A stretch of DNA of 64,000 nt from Aeromicrobium senzhongii (GCF_014334735.1 NZ_CP060587.1:2790001-2854000); one strand, 5' to 3'. Counted from the stretch's first letter, positions 15,459 through 24,419 are shown. Made by a program: numbers and translations. Notes: generated by a model not told the origin, from the letters alone.

Positions 15459-18302
15459 TCACTTCTTCTTGACGACCGTGGTCTTCACGGAGGTCTTGGT
15501 GTTCTTGGCCACGGCACCGCCCTTGTAGTGGACGGTCAGCGTCGTGCGGCCGCGGCTGAGCTTGGCCAGCTTGACCCGCGCGACGCCGTTCTTGACGGTG
15601 GCCTTGCCCACGACCTTCGAGCCGCGCTTGACGATGACCGTGCCACCGGGCTTGAAGCCCGGCGCGGTGACGCGAGCCTTCAGGGTCGCGCGCTTGCCGG
15701 CCGTGATCTTCTTGGCCACGGCGGCGCGGAGCCTGACGTCGGCCTTGCTGACCGTGACGGTCGCCGTGGCGTCAGCCGGCTCGTACGAGCTGCTGCCGTT
15801 GAAGAACAGGCCGTAGCGGTACGTGCCCGGCTTGAGCGCCGTGCCGCCGAAGCGGAACGTGCCCTTGCCGTCGGACAGGAACGCCGTACCGACCGTCATG
15901 CCCAGCTGGTTGGCCACGTAGACGATGCCGGTCGTGCCCGGGGCCGCCGTCAGCGTGATCCGCGGGGCCGTGCCGTACGGGGTCGTCGAGCCCTGGGCCG
16001 AGAACGGGGTCTCGGCCTTGAACACGGTGACCGACACGGTCGTGGACGAAGCGCCGAGGCGAGGCTCGCCGGCGTACTCGACCGTGAGCCGGCGAGGGCC
16101 GACCCGCAGCGCGGACGCGTCGACCTCGACCGTGGCCGCGCCGTTCGCCAGCGTCGCCGAGCCCACCGTCGTGGCGCCGTCCTTGACGACGACCCGACCC
16201 TCGGGCGCGAGTGCGTCCGAGGACTCCACCGTCACGTCGACGTCGAACCGATCGCCCTTGGAGACGCTCGCGGGCGCCGTGGCCCGGGTCGTCGTGGTGG
16301 CCTCGGCCAGCGCGTCGACCGAGAGCGGGATGGTCGCGACCGTTCCGCTCGGCGACGCGGTCGCCCGGATGACCGGGCTCGCGTGGGCGCCGCGCGGCAA
16401 CGTGAACTCGAACGTCCCGCTGGCGCCGTTGGCGACGGCCTGGGTGCCGAGGTTCTTCGTCGTGCCGTCGCCGTACTCGAGCGTCGCACTGACCGACGTG
16501 TTGGCCGGGCTGCCCAGTGACGTCAGGTCGAGCTTCGGCAGCGAGAACCGGACGGTGTCGCCGGCCGTGTACTCGTCCTGCAGACCCGTGACCGCGACCG
16601 CGCGGCGACCGAAGTCCGGCGTGATCGGGGACTTGGCGCCCAGGTACTCGATCCAGCCCTCGTAGTCCACGACGCCGGTGTCGACCCACGTGCCCTCGGT
16701 GAGGGCGCGGAAGTTGTCGCCGCCGGTGGCCAGGAAGGACGGGGCGATGACCCGGTAGGACTTCGCCGGGTCGATCGGCTGGTCGTCGATCCAGACGCTC
16801 GTGACGCGCTGGCCCTCGGGCCGGGTGGCGTCGTAGGTGTAGCGGACGTTGTCCGAGACGCCCAGCTGCAGGTACGGGCGGCTGGGGACGCTGCCGTCGG
16901 CGTTGCGCTGCCACTGCTGCTCGAACACCTTCTTCAGCGACGCGCCCGTGAGCGTGACGGTGTAGAGGTTGTTCGTGAACGGCAGGATCGAGTTCGCCTC
17001 GGCGAAGGTGACGACGCCGTCGGTGTTGTTCGGTCCGCCGGTGGACGTGTTGCCCGCGTAGAAGAGCTCGGAGTTGCGCAGGCCGCCGGGGTTGTTGATG
17101 GCCAGGTCGGCGGGGGCGTTGGTGCCCTTGGACTGGGCCAGCATGGCGTCGGGCACGAGGTTGCCGAGGGTCGACTCACTGGCGCGGTCGTCGGTCATGC
17201 CGCCCGTGTACGTGCCGTCCACGAAGCTGCCGCCACTGAACGCGCGCGTGATGTCGGCGGTGATGTCGCCGACCTTCTCGTTGCCGATGGCGGTGGCGTG
17301 CTCGAGCGCGTCGTCCACGACCTTCTTCACGGCGGCGACGCGCGGGAGCGACTCGTCGGCGGTGCCCACACGGGGCACGTTCGCGACGGTGCTCGAGGCG
17401 ACGGCGCCCGTGTCGGGATCGACGGACAGGGTGACCTTGCCGACGTTCTCGCCGTAGCTGCCGGTCTGGATCACCGGACGGGTCCCGGACCCGCCGGGGA
17501 TCGGGGCGTCCCAGGCGTAGGCCTTGTGGGTGTGGCCGGTGAAGATCGCGTCGACCGAGGCATCGGTGTTGTTGACGATGTCGGCGAAGGCGCCGCCATG
17601 GGCCAGCTCCTGCGCGAGCGACGATCCGTCGGGCGTGCCCGCACCGGCGCCCTCGTGGTACGCCGCGACGATGACATCGGGCCGGTCGGCCTCGGGCAGC
17701 GCCTCGAGGCGGTCCACCTCGTCGTTGACGGCGTCGACCGGGTCGGTGAACGTCAGGGTGCTGATCCCGGTCGGCGTCACGAGCGTCGGCGTCTCCTGCG
17801 TGACCGCACCGATGACCGCGAGCTTGAGGCCGCCCACCGTGAAGGTGTCGGACGCGGGCAGCGCGGCGGAGCCGTCGGCCTTCAGCCGCACGTTCGCGCC
17901 GAGGTAGGAGAAGTCCGCACGGTCCTTGACGCGGCCGGTCAGGTCGGCGAAGCCACGGTCGAACTCGTGGTTGCCGACGGCCGAGACGTCGAGGTCGAGC
18001 GCGTTCAGCACGTCGATCGTCGGCTCGTCCTGCTGCGTCGCCGAGGCGAAGGGCGAGGCGCCGATGTTGTCACCGACGGACAGGAACAGCGTGTTGGCCT
18101 CACCGGCGCTCCGGCGGATCTGCTCGAGGGTCGTGGCGAACTTGGTGGTGTTCGCGTCGATACGACCGTGGAAGTCGTTGATGTCGACGAGGGTGATGTC
18201 GACGGGATCGGCCGCGTGGGCCGAGGGTGCCGCCAGGATCGGGGCGCTCAGCAGCGCACCGATCGCGACGACCGAGAGGGAACGACGGGACTTCACGATC
18301 AT
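15459..18302 (-). CDS. Secreted 5'-nucleotidase/metallophosphatase (UshA/YfkN type) with Ig-like tail
   Basis: 947 residues. Signal peptide ~1-31 (SAHA/AD). Calcineurin-like metal sites: DINDFHGRID, FLSVGDNIGASPF, GNHEFDRGF and TGHTHKAYAW, all in the first ~270 residues. The 5'-nucleotidase C-terminal substrate domain follows (~360-600, including NPGGLRN). The last ~300 residues are three Ig-like/beta segments parallel to those of the downstream nuclease, ending in a Lys-rich stretch (TTVVKKK) that may bind wall polymers. Removes phosphate from extracellular nucleotides. The AAAGGA element lies only 3 nt before ATG 18302, so the GTG at 18296 is also possible. Confidence 0.88.
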   Translation of the reverse strand: MIVKSRRSLSVVAIGALLSAPILAAPSAHAADPVDITLVDINDFHGRIDANTTKFATTLEQIRRSAGEANTLFLSVGDNIGASPFASATQQDEPTIDVLNALDLDVSAVGNHEFDRGFADLTGRVKDRADFSYLGANVRLKADGSAALPASDTFTVGGLKLAVIGAVTQETPTLVTPTGISTLTFTDPVDAVNDEVDRLEALPEADRPDVIVAAYHEGAGAGTPDGSSLAQELAHGGAFADIVNNTDASVDAIFTGHTHKAYAWDAPIPGGSGTRPVIQTGSYGENVGKVTLSVDPDTGAVASSTVANVPRVGTADESLPRVAAVKKVVDDALEHATAIGNEKVGDITADITRAFSGGSFVDGTYTGGMTDDRASESTLGNLVPDAMLAQSKGTNAPADLAINNPGGLRNSELFYAGNTSTGGPNNTDGVVTFAEANSILPFTNNLYTVTLTGASLKKVFEQQWQRNADGSVPSRPYLQLGVSDNVRYTYDATRPEGQRVTSVWIDDQPIDPAKSYRVIAPSFLATGGDNFRALTEGTWVDTGVVDYEGWIEYLGAKSPITPDFGRRAVAVTGLQDEYTAGDTVRFSLPKLDLTSLGSPANTSVSATLEYGDGTTKNLGTQAVANGASGTFEFTLPRGAHASPVIRATASPSGTVATIPLSVDALAEATTTTRATAPASVSKGDRFDVDVTVESSDALAPEGRVVVKDGATTVGSATLANGAATVEVDASALRVGPRRLTVEYAGEPRLGASSTTVSVTVFKAETPFSAQGSTTPYGTAPRITLTAAPGTTGIVYVANQLGMTVGTAFLSDGKGTFRFGGTALKPGTYRYGLFFNGSSSYEPADATATVTVSKADVRLRAAVAKKITAGKRATLKARVTAPGFKPGGTVIVKRGSKVVGKATVKNGVARVKLAKLSRGRTTLTVHYKGGAVAKNTKTSVKTTVVKKK

Positions 18303-18409
18303 CTGTCCTTTGCTTCGCAGGAGAACCGGTGCGCACACCGTAACCCTGAGAAACCCCCAAGAACGCCGACCGGCGATGACAGTTCGATTAAGAGCCGAGG
18401 AACAGTCGC

Positions 18410-18799
18410 TCAGTGCACGACGGCAGCCTGCATGCGGCACGGGCCGTCGGGCGCGGCCACGATCGGATCGAGCGCGAACGGCACGCTGGAGCCGGCCTTG
18501 ACCTTGTCCAGGTCAACCGTCCGAGCGGGCCCGGTCTGCTGGCCGATGAAGACCGTCAGCCGGTAGTCGCGCACCTTCTGGCCCGAGTTCTGCACCGTCC
18601 CCTTGACCTTCCAGGCCCCGCCGGCGACCTTGCGGCAGGTGAACGAGGTGATCGCCAACGGATCGATCGTGCCGGCCGCCTGCGAGGCGACACCGGTGGA
18701 GCTGGCCGCCGTCGAGCCCGCTTCCGGGGTCGGCGCATCGTCACTTCCGCCACACCCCGCGAGGGCCAGGACGAGCAGCACCGAGATCCACGCACGCAT
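18410..18799 (-). CDS. Small lipoprotein of unknown function
   Basis: 129 residues. Signal peptide and lipobox LALAGC (Cys16) predict membrane anchoring. A Ser/Thr/Ala-rich linker (20-45) leads to a ~80-residue domain (FTCRKVAGGAWKVKGTVQNSGQKVRDYRLTVFI) reminiscent of FxLYD-type beta-sandwich proteins, with two cysteines that could form a disulfide. No partner is evident; the nucleotidase gene begins 107 nt downstream on the same strand. Function not predictable. Confidence 0.75.
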   Translation of the reverse strand: MRAWISVLLVLALAGCGGSDDAPTPEAGSTAASSTGVASQAAGTIDPLAITSFTCRKVAGGAWKVKGTVQNSGQKVRDYRLTVFIGQQTGPARTVDLDKVKAGSSVPFALDPIVAAPDGPCRMQAAVVH

Positions 18800-18897
18800 G
18801 GGGCCATCCCATCACGCCCGCCGATGCCGCCCGCGGAGGCTCACCCGGCGGCCGATAACATCGAAAGTGAGGGATTCATCATCTTCTGGGAGGTCGC

Positions 18898-19755
18898 GTG
18901 ACCATCGAACGCATCGGAGTCGTCGGCGGTGGCCTCATGGGCTCCGGAATCGCGGAGGTCAATGCCCGCGCCGGCATCTCGGTCGTCCTGATCGAGGTGT
19001 CCGAGGACGCCGCAGAGGCGGCGCGTGACCGCGTCCGCGCCTCGCTGCAGCGGGCCGTCGATCGCGGCAAGCTGTCCGAGCAGGACCGCGACGCGGCGCT
19101 CGACGCCATCGTCGTGTCGACCGACCTGAACGACCTGGCCGACCGCCAGCTGGTCGTCGAGGCGGCCAGCGAGAAGGAGTCGATCAAGCTCGACCTCTTC
19201 ACCCGGATCGGCCGCATCCTGCAGGACCCGGACGCCATCTTGGCCTCCAACACCTCGTCGATCCCGATCGTGAAGCTCGGCGCCGCCTCGGGGCGCGCGG
19301 ACCGCGTCATGGGCGTCCACTTCTTCAACCCGGCGCCCGTCATGAAGCTGGTCGAGCTGATCCCCTCGCTGACGACGTCGGACAAGACGCTCGACCGGAT
19401 GCGGTCCTACGTGTCCGAGACGCTCGGCAAGCAGCCGATCGACGCCACCGACCGCGCCGGCTTCATCGTGAACTCGCTGCTGGTGCCGTACCTGCTATCG
19501 GCCATCCGGATGTACGAGGCGGGCTACGCCTCGGCGAAGGACATCGACAACGGCATGGTGCTCGGCTGCGGCCACCCCATGGGCCCGCTCGCGCTGGCCG
19601 ACCTCATCGGCCTCGACACGATCAAGGCCATCGGCGAGTCGATGTACGAGGAGTTCAAGGAGCCGCTCTACTCCCCTCCGCCGCTGCTCGACCGCATGGT
19701 CGACGCCGGCCTGATGGGCAAGAAGTCCGGTCAGGGCTTCTACCCCTACCCCTGA
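18898..19755 (+). CDS. 3-hydroxyacyl-CoA (3-hydroxybutyryl-CoA) dehydrogenase
   Basis: 285 residues, the size of monofunctional PaaH/HbdA enzymes. NAD-binding IGVVGGGLMGSGIAEV at the N-terminus, then the 3HCDH catalytic segment LASNTSSIPIVKLG, VMGVHFFNPAPVMKLVELI (catalytic His and Asn partner), and the C-terminal helix domain (RAGFIVNSLLVPYLLSAIRMYEAG, MGPLALADLIGLD). It oxidises L-3-hydroxyacyl-CoA to 3-oxoacyl-CoA or the reverse. GTG start at 18898, supported by GGGAGG 6 nt upstream. The adjacent thioesterase and acyl-CoA ligase suggest general acyl-CoA metabolism. Confidence 0.92.
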   Translation: MTIERIGVVGGGLMGSGIAEVNARAGISVVLIEVSEDAAEAARDRVRASLQRAVDRGKLSEQDRDAALDAIVVSTDLNDLADRQLVVEAASEKESIKLDLFTRIGRILQDPDAILASNTSSIPIVKLGAASGRADRVMGVHFFNPAPVMKLVELIPSLTTSDKTLDRMRSYVSETLGKQPIDATDRAGFIVNSLLVPYLLSAIRMYEAGYASAKDIDNGMVLGCGHPMGPLALADLIGLDTIKAIGESMYEEFKEPLYSPPPLLDRMVDAGLMGKKSGQGFYPYP

Positions 19756-19759
19756 GTCC

Positions 19760-20380
19760 CTAGTCCGTGGTGCGCTTCCCGAGCCCCTGCTCGGGAAGCA
19801 GCCGCAGGAACAGGCCCTCGCCCTCGGCGCACACGGTGTCGCCGTGGCGGATCTCGCCGCGGACGAACCACTTGCGGCCCTCGACGCGGTCGATCCAGGC
19901 GGCGGCCTGCAGCTCGGTGTCGATCGGGGTCAGCGCCCGGTAGTCGGTGTGCAGGTACGCCGTGCGGGTGATGCCGCCGGCCGCCAGCGACGCCAGGATG
20001 CCCAGCACCTCGTCGAACAGCAGGCTGACCGCGCCGCCGTGCACCGCCATGCCGCCGCCCATGAACCAGCGGCCGAAGCGGACCGTGCCCTCGACGCGCT
20101 CGGTCGTGCGTGAGGTGACCAGCAGCTCGGGCAGCATCGCGTGCCCTCGCACCGGCAGCTCGGCGACCCGGCCGTTGACCTGGTGCTGCTCGTCGGTGGT
20201 GCTCTTCTCGAGGCGGTCACGCCACACGGCGAGGTCGGCCGCGAGGCCGTCGATCGCCTCGCGGTCCATGCTCAGGGCAGCCAGCGCGTTCTGCACGTCG
20301 TGCAGGTTCTCGATCAGCTCGCCGTAGGCGCGGACGTCGTCGGCGGCGAAGTCGCCGCGGAACATCTCTTCCCAGCTCAC
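19760..20380 (-). CDS. PaaI-family hotdog-fold thioesterase
   Basis: 206 residues. An N-terminal helical extension (~1-100, Met1 at 20380) precedes the hotdog domain: GTVRFGRWFMGGGMAVHGGAVSLLFDEVLGILASL, the hallmark HGG-x6-D/E helix of PaaI-like acyl-CoA thioesterases. Hydrolyses acyl-CoA; chain preference unknown. It follows the homocysteine methyltransferase gene by 9 nt on the minus strand, implying co-transcription. Its last ~10 codons contain a terminator-like hairpin serving the convergent dehydrogenase gene. Confidence 0.85.
   Translation of the reverse strand: MSWEEMFRGDFAADDVRAYGELIENLHDVQNALAALSMDREAIDGLAADLAVWRDRLEKSTTDEQHQVNGRVAELPVRGHAMLPELLVTSRTTERVEGTVRFGRWFMGGGMAVHGGAVSLLFDEVLGILASLAAGGITRTAYLHTDYRALTPIDTELQAAAWIDRVEGRKWFVRGEIRHGDTVCAEGEGLFLRLLPEQGLGKRTTD
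19774..19799. terminator. 11-bp stem, 4-nt loop hairpin inside the thioesterase 3' end
   Basis: GCTTCCCGAGC (19774-19784) pairs perfectly with GCTCGGGAAGC (19789-19799) around CCCT. It lies 19 nt past the dehydrogenase stop and within the last codons of the convergent thioesterase gene, so one sequence serves as terminator and coding DNA. Confidence 0.7.
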
Positions 20381-20389
20381 GGGCCGAGG

Positions 20390-21247
20390 CTACCGAGCAG
20401 CCTCCGCCGGGCCGGCGCCACCTGTCTCCCGGACGGACCGGACCTGCTCGGCGATGCGGCCGATCGCGGCGGGCCCCACCCGGCAGCAGCCACCGATCCA
20501 CGCGGCGCCGGCCCGGATCCATCGCGGCACCAGCGAGACGTCGTAGGTGGCCGTGCCGAGCCACTGCTGGGTCTCGGCGTCCCACACCTCGCCCGCGTTC
20601 GGGTAGGCGACGCCCGCCTTGCCCGTGGCGGCGGCCAGCTGCAGGGCGGGCAGCACGTCGACCGGCGCACAGCAGTTCACCCCGATCGCGACGACGGAGT
20701 CGACCTGCGCCGCCAGCGCGAAGGCCTCCTCCAGACGCTGGCCGGCACACGTCCGGTCGCCGTCGATCGAGTAGGACAGCCATGCGGGGTGGTCGTACTC
20801 GGCCAGCAGTCGCACGAGGACCTCGGCCTCGTCGGTGTCGGGAATGGTCTCGACCGCCAGCAGATCGGGCGCGGCCGCCAGCAGCGCCTCGATGCGCGGC
20901 CGGTGGAAGTACTCGAGCGCCGACACCGGCACCCCGTACCGGCCCCGGTACTCCGAACCGTCCGCGAGCAGGGCCCCGAACGGTCCCACCGAGCCGGCGA
21001 CCAGACGGCCGGGGACCCCGTCGGTCGCCTCGCGGGCCAGGTCGACGCTCAGCCGGATCAGTCCGGGGTCGCGGCTCTGGTAGCTGGCGGTCGTCGCGAC
21101 GTCCGCACCCGCGGCGAAGTAGTCGCGGTGCACGGCGACGATCGCGTCGGGCTCGGCGCGCAGCACGCGAGCCGTCCACTCGCCGCCGGACAGGTCGTGG
21201 CCACGCTCCTCGAGCGCGTTCGAGAGGCCACCATCGAGGATGTGCAC
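20390..21247 (-). CDS. mmuM: Homocysteine S-methyltransferase (MmuM type)
   Basis: 285 residues. N-terminal ILDGGLSNALEERGHDL is the family start; zinc-binding cysteines are in VNCCAPVDVLP and in the C-terminal GGCCRVGP (Cys-Cys pair). Uses S-methylmethionine or SAM to methylate homocysteine to methionine, without folate. I chose the GTG at 21247, with CATACT 6 nt upstream suggesting a leaderless transcript; in-frame sequence further upstream does not resemble the family. It precedes the thioesterase gene in a two-gene run. Confidence 0.88.
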   Translation of the reverse strand: MHILDGGLSNALEERGHDLSGGEWTARVLRAEPDAIVAVHRDYFAAGADVATTASYQSRDPGLIRLSVDLAREATDGVPGRLVAGSVGPFGALLADGSEYRGRYGVPVSALEYFHRPRIEALLAAAPDLLAVETIPDTDEAEVLVRLLAEYDHPAWLSYSIDGDRTCAGQRLEEAFALAAQVDSVVAIGVNCCAPVDVLPALQLAAATGKAGVAYPNAGEVWDAETQQWLGTATYDVSLVPRWIRAGAAWIGGCCRVGPAAIGRIAEQVRSVRETGGAGPAEAAR

Positions 21248-21388
21248 GCCGCCAGTATGCCGTTCGGCCGGTGGCGTCCACCGCTCACCGATGCGCCCGG
21301 GCCCGACGTGCACACGGACCCGCGGAGTCGCCACAATGGCACCGTGACGTGACCCACGCGCTCACCGACACCGCACGCCGGAGGCACC

Positions 21389-22912
21389 ATGATCGTCCCG
21401 CTGACCCTGCGCGACTTCCTCGACCGCGCCCGCACCGTCTACCCCGACCGCGTCGCCGTGGTCGACGAGCCGAACCAGGTCGCGGACTCGTGGGGGGAGG
21501 TCACCTACGCCCAGCTGTACGCGCGGGCGCGCAGCCAGGCCGCGACCCTCGACGAGCTCGGCGTCCCCCAGGGCGCGCGCGTCGCGATGATCTCGCACAA
21601 CGCGGCCCGGCTGCTGGCCTCGTTCTACGGCGTCGCCAACTGGGGCCGGATCTTCGTGCCGGTCAACTTCCGGTTGGCGCCGGCCGAGGTCGCCTACATC
21701 GTCGAGCACTGCGGTGCCGAGGTCGTCATGCTCGACCCCGAGCTGGAGCACCTCGCCGCGTCCTGCTCGACCGCGAAGCACGTGTTCGTGCTGGGTCGCG
21801 ACGACGACAAGATCTGGGCATCCCGGGCCGAGCCGGCCGAGTGGGAACCGGACGAGAACGCCACCGCCACGATCAACTACACCTCGGGCACGACCGCGCG
21901 TCCCAAGGGCGTCCAGCAGACCCACCGCGCGCGGTGGGTCAACGCCACCACCTTCGGCTGGCACGCCACGCTGACCGACCGCGACGTCTACCTGCACACG
22001 CTGCCGATGTTCCACTGCGACGGGTGGGGCCTGCTCTACGCGGCCACCGGCGTCGGCGTCAAGCAGGTCGTGCAGCGCCAGATCGACGGCGCCGAGATCC
22101 TGCGCCGCATCGAGGAGCACGGCGTCACCGTCCTGGCCTGCGCGCCGGCCGTCCTGACCGCGGTGCTCGACGCCCTCCCGGACTGGACCGGCGACACCGG
22201 CCGTGACCGCGTGCGCTGCATCGTCGCGGGCGCCCCGCCGCCGACCCGCACCATCCAGCGCGTCCGCGAGGAGCTGGGCTGGGAGTTCATCCAGATCTAC
22301 GGCCTCACCGAGACCTCGCCGCTGCTGACGATGAGCCGGATGCGCGAGGAGTGGGAGGACTACGAGCCGCAGGAGCAGGCACGCCTGCTGTCGCGCGCCG
22401 GCGCCCCCACCATCGGCACCCGGATCATGGTGGACGACCACGGCGAGATCCTGGCGCGCAGCAACACCGTGCTGGAGTCGTACTGGGAGAACCCCGAGGC
22501 CACGCAGGAGGCCCTGGCCGACGGGTGGTTCCACACCGGCGACGGCGGCACCTACGAGGACGGGTACGTCACGATCGCCGACCGCAAGAAGGACGTCATC
22601 GTCTCGGGCGGCGAGAACGTCTCGTCCATCGAGGTCGAGGACGCCCTGGCGTCCCACCCGGCCGTGCGCGAGGTCGCCGTCATCGGCGTGCCCGACGACA
22701 AGTGGGGCGAGCTGGTGATGGCCCTGGTGGTCGTCGACGGCGACGTGACCGAGGACGAGTTGCGCAGCCACACCCGCGAGCTCCTCGCCGGGTACAAGGT
22801 GCCCAAGCGCGTCGAGTTCCGCGAGGAGCTGGCCCGCACCGCCACCGGCAAGCTGCAGAAGTTCAAGCTGCGCGCCGAGTACTGGGAGGGCCGCGACCGC
22901 CTCGTCAACTGA
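21389..22912 (+). CDS. Acyl-CoA synthetase (AMP-forming; FadD-like)
   Basis: 507 residues. ANL-superfamily core motifs: the P-loop-like TINYTSGTTARPKGVQQTHRARW (A3, about 165-187), IYGLTETSPLL (A5), the hinge DGWFHTGDGGTYEDGYVTIADRKKDVIVSGGENVSS (A7-A8) and PKRVEFREELARTATGKLQKFKLR with the catalytic Lys (A10). Activates a carboxylic acid to its acyl-CoA through an acyl-AMP; substrate length is not deducible. ATG 21389 with GGAGG 5 nt upstream. The large antisense open frame opposite it is a shadow. Confidence 0.92.
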   Translation: MIVPLTLRDFLDRARTVYPDRVAVVDEPNQVADSWGEVTYAQLYARARSQAATLDELGVPQGARVAMISHNAARLLASFYGVANWGRIFVPVNFRLAPAEVAYIVEHCGAEVVMLDPELEHLAASCSTAKHVFVLGRDDDKIWASRAEPAEWEPDENATATINYTSGTTARPKGVQQTHRARWVNATTFGWHATLTDRDVYLHTLPMFHCDGWGLLYAATGVGVKQVVQRQIDGAEILRRIEEHGVTVLACAPAVLTAVLDALPDWTGDTGRDRVRCIVAGAPPPTRTIQRVREELGWEFIQIYGLTETSPLLTMSRMREEWEDYEPQEQARLLSRAGAPTIGTRIMVDDHGEILARSNTVLESYWENPEATQEALADGWFHTGDGGTYEDGYVTIADRKKDVIVSGGENVSSIEVEDALASHPAVREVAVIGVPDDKWGELVMALVVVDGDVTEDELRSHTRELLAGYKVPKRVEFREELARTATGKLQKFKLRAEYWEGRDRLVN

Positions 22913-22917
22913 CCGTC

Positions 22918-22939
22918 GGCCGGGGCGCGCGCCCCGGCC
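22918..22939. terminator. 22-bp perfect palindrome terminator
   Basis: GGCCGGGGCGC followed directly by GCGCCCCGGCC. It lies between convergent genes (stops at 22912 and 22942), so it can act in both directions. No T-run, as is usual in this GC-rich genome. Confidence 0.65.
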
Positions 22940-22941
22940 GG

Positions 22942-23886
22942 TCAGTCGACCTCGGTCACGATCGACTGCACCTCATCGACCCGGATCGGCGCCGATGCCA
23001 CCGGCGCCTCGAGCGTCGTGGGCGCGCCGGGTACGACGACGGGCGTGCCGCCGACGGTGAACGACAGGTCGTACACGAGCCGGACCGAGGCGCTGTAGGC
23101 CGGCCGCCCCTCGACCGAGGTGCTGCCGCCGAGCGATGCCCGCCGGTACGCGTGCCGGCAGTCGCTCTCGGCCGCCGCGCGGGTGGTGGTCAGGGGGCAC
23201 GAGAACGCTCCCGATCCGTCGCCCGGATCGACGCTCATCGACGCGAAGGTGGCCGTGGCGACGAGGTCGAAGGCCGACCCGGTGGCCGACGTCGAGGCGC
23301 CCGAGGCCCAGAACCAGGTGTCGAGGGTGACCAGCGTGCGGCCGGTGGGACTCGTGCTCAGCGTCGGCGTGGCCAGGTCGATCTGGCCGATGGCGCTCAG
23401 CGCACGTTCGAGCAGCGAGGGCGGCTCGTTCTCGCCGGTCCACCAGCTCGACTCCAGCTGGTACGCACCGCCGGTCGAGCACCACCGGTACCGCTCCTCG
23501 GAGTCCTCGTTCGGCGGCTCGCCGTCGGGCAACGCGAGCGGCACGATCAGATCGGTGGTGACGCAGAAGCGCGTCCCGAGGCAGTACGGCCCCTCGAGGA
23601 GGTGCTCGGCCACCAGGCCCGACGGGGCGGGCGCCGCCGCCAGGTCACACGAGGGCGCACCCGGGCCTGATGAGTCCTCACCACCGGGAGTCGTCGCGCC
23701 CGGCGAGGGCTCGTCGGCCGGGATGACGCACACGTACTGACTGACTCCCACCCATTTCACGACGGCCGGTGGGACGCACGTCGGCGCCGCGGCCGTGGCG
23801 CTCGACGACATCGCGACCAGCGCGCCGGCGAACGCGAGCGCCCCCACCGCGATCGCGACGATGGCACGTCGCACGTGGATCAGCAT
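22942..23886 (-). CDS. Unknown secreted protein, cysteine-containing
   Basis: 314 residues. Signal peptide ~1-33 (ending TATA-A), no membrane anchor at the C-terminus. A proline/glycine/serine-rich segment follows around 58-80. Eight cysteines (about residues 37, 53, 79, 102, 108, 136, 229, 242) suggest disulfides. The later half is Ser/Thr-rich and predicted beta-type (TLVTLDTWFWASGASTSATGSAFDLVATATFASM). No family recognised. Its ATG overlaps the end of the upstream lipoprotein gene by 7 nt, so the two are translationally coupled and likely to work together at the cell surface. Confidence 0.7.
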   Translation of the reverse strand: MLIHVRRAIVAIAVGALAFAGALVAMSSSATAAAPTCVPPAVVKWVGVSQYVCVIPADEPSPGATTPGGEDSSGPGAPSCDLAAAPAPSGLVAEHLLEGPYCLGTRFCVTTDLIVPLALPDGEPPNEDSEERYRWCSTGGAYQLESSWWTGENEPPSLLERALSAIGQIDLATPTLSTSPTGRTLVTLDTWFWASGASTSATGSAFDLVATATFASMSVDPGDGSGAFSCPLTTTRAAAESDCRHAYRRASLGGSTSVEGRPAYSASVRLVYDLSFTVGGTPVVVPGAPTTLEAPVASAPIRVDEVQSIVTEVD

Positions 23887-24419
23887 GGCGTCTCCGCATC
23901 GTCATATCCGCTCAACAACCACCGGCCGCCGGACTTCTCGAGCCGATAGGTGGCGGGCAGCACCTCCCCGACGTTCGTGGAGCCCGGACCGGCCGCCTTC
24001 GCACTCCGCGGCACCAGGAACATCGCCGTGAGGTCGAGGCAGCCGCTGACCGCGGCCTCGTCGCCCTCGATCTCGACCTCCGAGGGCTCGAAGGTGTAGG
24101 GGCCCAGCCACTTCAGGCCGGCGTCCTCCACCTGCGCCTTGTTGGTCTTGATCAGGTCGGCGCCGAACTCGTCCGTGACCAGGTCCCGGGAGGTCTCGGC
24201 GATCGGCTGGGTGCCGCGGTCGTACGCCGCGACCAGGAACGCGTCGACCAGGTCGAGCGCCTCACGCTGCTCGGTGGTGTACCCGTCGGCGTCGAGCGAG
24301 GGCGGGGCCGAGGCGGTCGCCTCAGGGTCGACGGCGTCGCCCTCCCCGCACGCTGACAACAGGGGGAACGCCAGCATCAGCGCCCCCAAATATCCCACGA
24401 ATCGCATGGATATCGCCAC
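23880..24419 (-). CDS. Unknown lipoprotein, possibly NTF2-like fold
   Basis: 179 residues. Signal peptide with lipobox LLSAC (Cys24). The mature domain begins with a Pro/Ala-rich linker, then TTEQREALDLVDAFLVAAYDRG...TEFGADLIKTNKAQVEDAGLKWLG, and ends WLLSGYDDAETPC. The helix followed by a beta-sheet with Trp/Gly-containing strands recalls lipoproteins with SnoaL/NTF2-like ligand-binding folds (weak). GTG 24419 has GGGGAG upstream; ATG 24407 is an alternative. Overlaps the following secreted-protein gene by 7 nt. Confidence 0.7.
   Translation of the reverse strand: MAISMRFVGYLGALMLAFPLLSACGEGDAVDPEATASAPPSLDADGYTTEQREALDLVDAFLVAAYDRGTQPIAETSRDLVTDEFGADLIKTNKAQVEDAGLKWLGPYTFEPSEVEIEGDEAAVSGCLDLTAMFLVPRSAKAAGPGSTNVGEVLPATYRLEKSGGRWLLSGYDDAETPC

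Noticed and set aside
12362-15472. 1,036-codon plus-strand frame opposite the ExeM-type nuclease
   Set aside because: The sense gene has a signal peptide and complete catalytic motifs, while this frame is repetitive Arg/Val/Asp-rich shadow sequence.
18303-18409. PHO-box direct repeats upstream of the 5'-nucleotidase
   Set aside because: Two weak 11-nt repeats (GTTCTTGGGGG and TTTCTCAGGGT) only loosely resemble the actinobacterial PhoP consensus; not enough to claim.
21362-22771. 469-codon minus-strand frame opposite the acyl-CoA synthetase
   Set aside because: Low-complexity, Arg/Asp/Val/Gly-rich translation with no domain, while the opposite strand has all ANL motifs; it is a GC-rich shadow frame.
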